A stretch of DNA of 24,724 bases from JADJQU01 sp035490315 (GTDB lineage Bacteria > Planctomycetota > UBA1135 > GCA-002686595). The translations under genes and the position numbers were made by a program. The stretch is from NCBI GenBank assembly GCA_035490315.1, contig DATHET010000327.1:1-24724 (forward strand). The letters run 5' to 3'. Shown piece by piece: positions 23,125-24,724 of the stretch. Position 1 is the first letter of the stretch. The number at the start of each line of letters is the position of its first letter. The notes beneath the pieces were generated by a model. The model was not told the DNA's origin, made no database searches, and worked only from the letters and a program-made list of their open reading frames with translations.

Positions 23125-23972
23125 GCGCGCGCCCCGCCGAGGACGCGCTCCTCGCCGGCGCGGCGGAATTCCGCGCGCAGACTTTCGCGATAGCGACCCT
23201 TCTGGCCCTGCTCGGTCTGCTCGAGGTTCTCGAGCAGATCGCGCACGAGCTGCGGCATGGCCGGATCCTCGCGCAGCGCGTCGATCGTGCGCCGCTTGGG
23301 ATCGCCCGAGCGGTACAGCAGCCGGAAAGCGCTCCACAGCCGCTCGATGTCGGCGGCGACGAAGCCCGCGCGCTCGAGGCCGATCTGGTTGACGCCGCGC
23401 ACGCGCGAAGGATGGCCCTCGAGCATCATGAACGGCGGCACGTCCTGGTTCACGCGCGTCATCCCGCCGATGTAGGCGTAGGCGCCGATGGTCACGAAGT
23501 GGTGCGCGGCGGCCGCGCCGGAAATGTTCGCGCCCTGGCCGACGAAGCAGTGGCCCGCGAGCAGGACGCAGTTGGCCATGATCACGCGGTCGCGCACGTC
23601 GCAATCGTGAGCGACGTGCGAGCAGGCCATGAACAGGCAATCGCTCGCGATGCGCGTGATCCCGCCGCCCTTGACCGTGCCGCGGTTGATCGTGACGAAC
23701 TCGCGGATCGTGTTCCGGTCGCCGATCTCGAGCTGCGTCGGCTCGTTCTTGTACGAAAGATCCTGCGGCGGCCCGCCGAGGTTGGCCTGGCCGACCACGA
23801 CGTTGTCCGCGCCGAGCGTGGTGACGCCGTCAACCACCACGTGGGGCCCGAGCTTGGTGCGGTCGCCGATGCGCACGGTCGCGCCGATCACACTGTAAGG
23901 ACCGATCACGACGTCGAGGCCGAGCTCGGCGTCGGGGTGGACGACTGCGGTGGGGTGAACTTGAGTGGCCAT
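23121..23972 (-). CDS. lpxA: Acyl-[ACP]--UDP-N-acetylglucosamine O-acyltransferase
   Basis: LpxA performs the first step of lipid A synthesis, moving a 3-hydroxyacyl chain from acyl carrier protein to the C3 position of UDP-GlcNAc in the cytoplasm. The 283-residue protein shows left-handed beta-helix hexapeptide repeats from residue ~5 (VHPTAVVHPDAELGLDVVIG) to ~185. The catalytic histidine is in FMACSHVAHDCDV (equivalent to E. coli His125). The family signature GGMTRVNQDVPPFMMLEGHP, then GVNQIGLERAGF, precedes the helical C-terminal region. It is ~20 residues longer than the E. coli enzyme, mainly a charged tail. ATG at 23972 lies 17 bases after the lpxC-fabZ stop. No Shine-Dalgarno is visible, so reinitiation or coupling is likely. 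Its acyl and sugar specificity (UDP-GlcNAc or UDP-GlcNAc3N) cannot be read here. Confidence 0.95.
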   Translation of the reverse strand: MATQVHPTAVVHPDAELGLDVVIGPYSVIGATVRIGDRTKLGPHVVVDGVTTLGADNVVVGQANLGGPPQDLSYKNEPTQLEIGDRNTIREFVTINRGTVKGGGITRIASDCLFMACSHVAHDCDVRDRVIMANCVLLAGHCFVGQGANISGAAAAHHFVTIGAYAYIGGMTRVNQDVPPFMMLEGHPSRVRGVNQIGLERAGFVAADIERLWSAFRLLYRSGDPKRRTIDALREDPAMPQLVRDLLENLEQTEQGQKGRYRESLRAEFRRAGEERVLGGARA

Positions 23973-23989
23973 GAGATTCGAGGAGAGCG

Positions 23990-24724
23990 CTAGGCGTCGA
24001 TCAAAGTGAACGTCAACAGGGCTTCACACACCAGGCGGCCGGCGACGGTGCCCACACCGCGCACCTGGCCGACCTGGTCCTTCAGGCGAACGGTCTCGAC
24101 CTCGATGCGCAGCTGATCGCCGGGCACGACCGCGCCGCGCAGCTTGACCTTGTCGATCGACCAGAGAACAGCGAGTTTTCCCGTGTTTTCGAGCTTGCGC
24201 AGCATCAGGACGCCGGCGAGCTGGGCCATCGCTTCCAGCTGGAGCACGCCGGGCATGATCGGCTGCTCGGGGAAGTGGCCGTTGAAGAAAGGCTCGTTGA
24301 TCGAGACGTTCTTGACCGCGACGGCGCGCTGGTAGCCGTCGACCTCGATCACGCGGTCGATCATCAGGAAGGGATAGCGGTGCGGCAGCATGCGCATGAT
24401 CTCGCGCACGTCGAGTCCCGATTCGCGCCGCGCGAGCCCGCCGACTTCTTCGCCCTGCATCACGTCGTACAGGCGCCGCACGAGCTGCGCATTGGTCGCG
24501 TGGCCGGAGCGCGTGGCGATCACGTGGGCCTGCAGGTCCGCTCCGAGCAGGAACAGATCGCCGAGCAGGTCGAGGATCTTGTGGCGCACCGGCTCGGCGC
24601 TCAGGCGCATCTTGGTCGCGGGATCGCCGAGCACCAGCGTGTTGTCGCGCGTCGCGCCCTTGCCGAAGCCCGCGGCCTGGAGCTTGGGCACTTCCGAGGC
24701 GAGGCAGAACGTGCGCGCGGGAGC
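23990..24724 (-). CDS. lpxC-fabZ: LpxC-FabZ bifunctional protein, C-terminal part (cut by window edge)
   Basis: The frame is open to the window edge, so the N-terminus is missing. The first ~100 visible residues are the end of LpxC, the zinc deacetylase committing to lipid A: ARTFCLASEVPKLQAAG, GKGATRDNTLVLG, then VRHKILDLLGDLFLLG with zinc-ligand His and Asp, and RSGHATN with the catalytic-site His. After a short linker comes a complete FabZ hotdog domain: LPHRYPFLMIDRV, NEPFFNGHFPEQPIMPGVLQ with the catalytic His, and LEAMAQLAG with the catalytic Glu. FabZ dehydrates 3-hydroxyacyl-ACP, the same substrate pool LpxA uses, so the fusion couples lipid A and fatty acid synthesis. Such fusions are known from Bacteroidetes and some other phyla including Planctomycetes. 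TAG at 23992-23990 is followed 17 bases later by lpxA. Confidence 0.93.
   Translation of the reverse strand, partial: APARTFCLASEVPKLQAAGFGKGATRDNTLVLGDPATKMRLSAEPVRHKILDLLGDLFLLGADLQAHVIATRSGHATNAQLVRRLYDVMQGEEVGGLARRESGLDVREIMRMLPHRYPFLMIDRVIEVDGYQRAVAVKNVSINEPFFNGHFPEQPIMPGVLQLEAMAQLAGVLMLRKLENTGKLAVLWSIDKVKLRGAVVPGDQLRIEVETVRLKDQVGQVRGVGTVAGRLVCEALLTFTLIDA

Noticed and set aside
23125..23640. Longer form of the oxidoreductase reaching into lpxA
   Set aside because: It would overlap lpxA by about 500 bases, and the Rossmann motif starts only after the GTG at 23124.

Overview
The window looks like chromosomal DNA of a high-GC Gram-negative bacterium, most likely a Planctomycetota. This is inferred from gene content: secreted beta-helix proteins with DCNGNG-type calcium repeats, an ECF sigma factor fused to a membrane anchor and a long repeat domain, a fused LpxC-FabZ protein, and a eukaryote-like IleS. 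No database search was possible. The rRNA operon is complete.

Layout. (1) Positions 1-3106, minus strand: two tandem paralogous secreted beta-helix proteins, the distal one cut by the window edge. (2) 3443-6268, plus: a sigma factor/membrane/carboxypeptidase-regulatory-like fusion. (3) 6461-7749, plus: a small membrane protein and a TetR regulator behind a sigma70-type promoter whose start site lies inside a near-perfect palindrome, with a second copy of the palindrome core upstream of the -35. (4) 7947-8714, minus: an outer-membrane beta-barrel-like lipoprotein. (5) 8928-10998, plus: an ECF sigma factor, a single-pass membrane protein and a secreted secretin-like protein, joined by two ATGA stop/start overlaps. 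(6) 11093-16789, minus: a linked 16S-tRNA-Ile-tRNA-Ala-23S-5S operon with promoter, two boxA-like sites and an intrinsic terminator. (7) 17063-18355, minus: a lipoprotein L,D-transpeptidase with a LysM-like segment. (8) 18550-18746, minus: an unannotated intergenic RNA candidate that folds into a long rod like 6S RNA and has its own promoter-like elements. (9) 18771-24724, minus: lpxC-fabZ (partial), lpxA, a Gfo/Idh/MocA oxidoreductase that may be GnnA, and ileS, tightly spaced and probably one transcript.

How it fits together. Much of the window concerns the cell envelope: lipid A synthesis (LpxC-FabZ, LpxA, possibly a UDP-GlcNAc 3-dehydrogenase), peptidoglycan cross-linking (L,D-transpeptidase), an outer-membrane barrel, secreted repeat proteins, and two sigma-factor systems physically tied to membrane or exported partners. 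The rRNA operon, ileS and the possible 6S RNA are growth-linked genes. No CRISPR array, insertion sequence, prophage or integron was seen. The most promising points are the fused sigma factor, the TetR operator/promoter arrangement, the 6S-like RNA, the sigma/membrane/secretin-like operon, and the lipid A cluster with its oxidoreductase.
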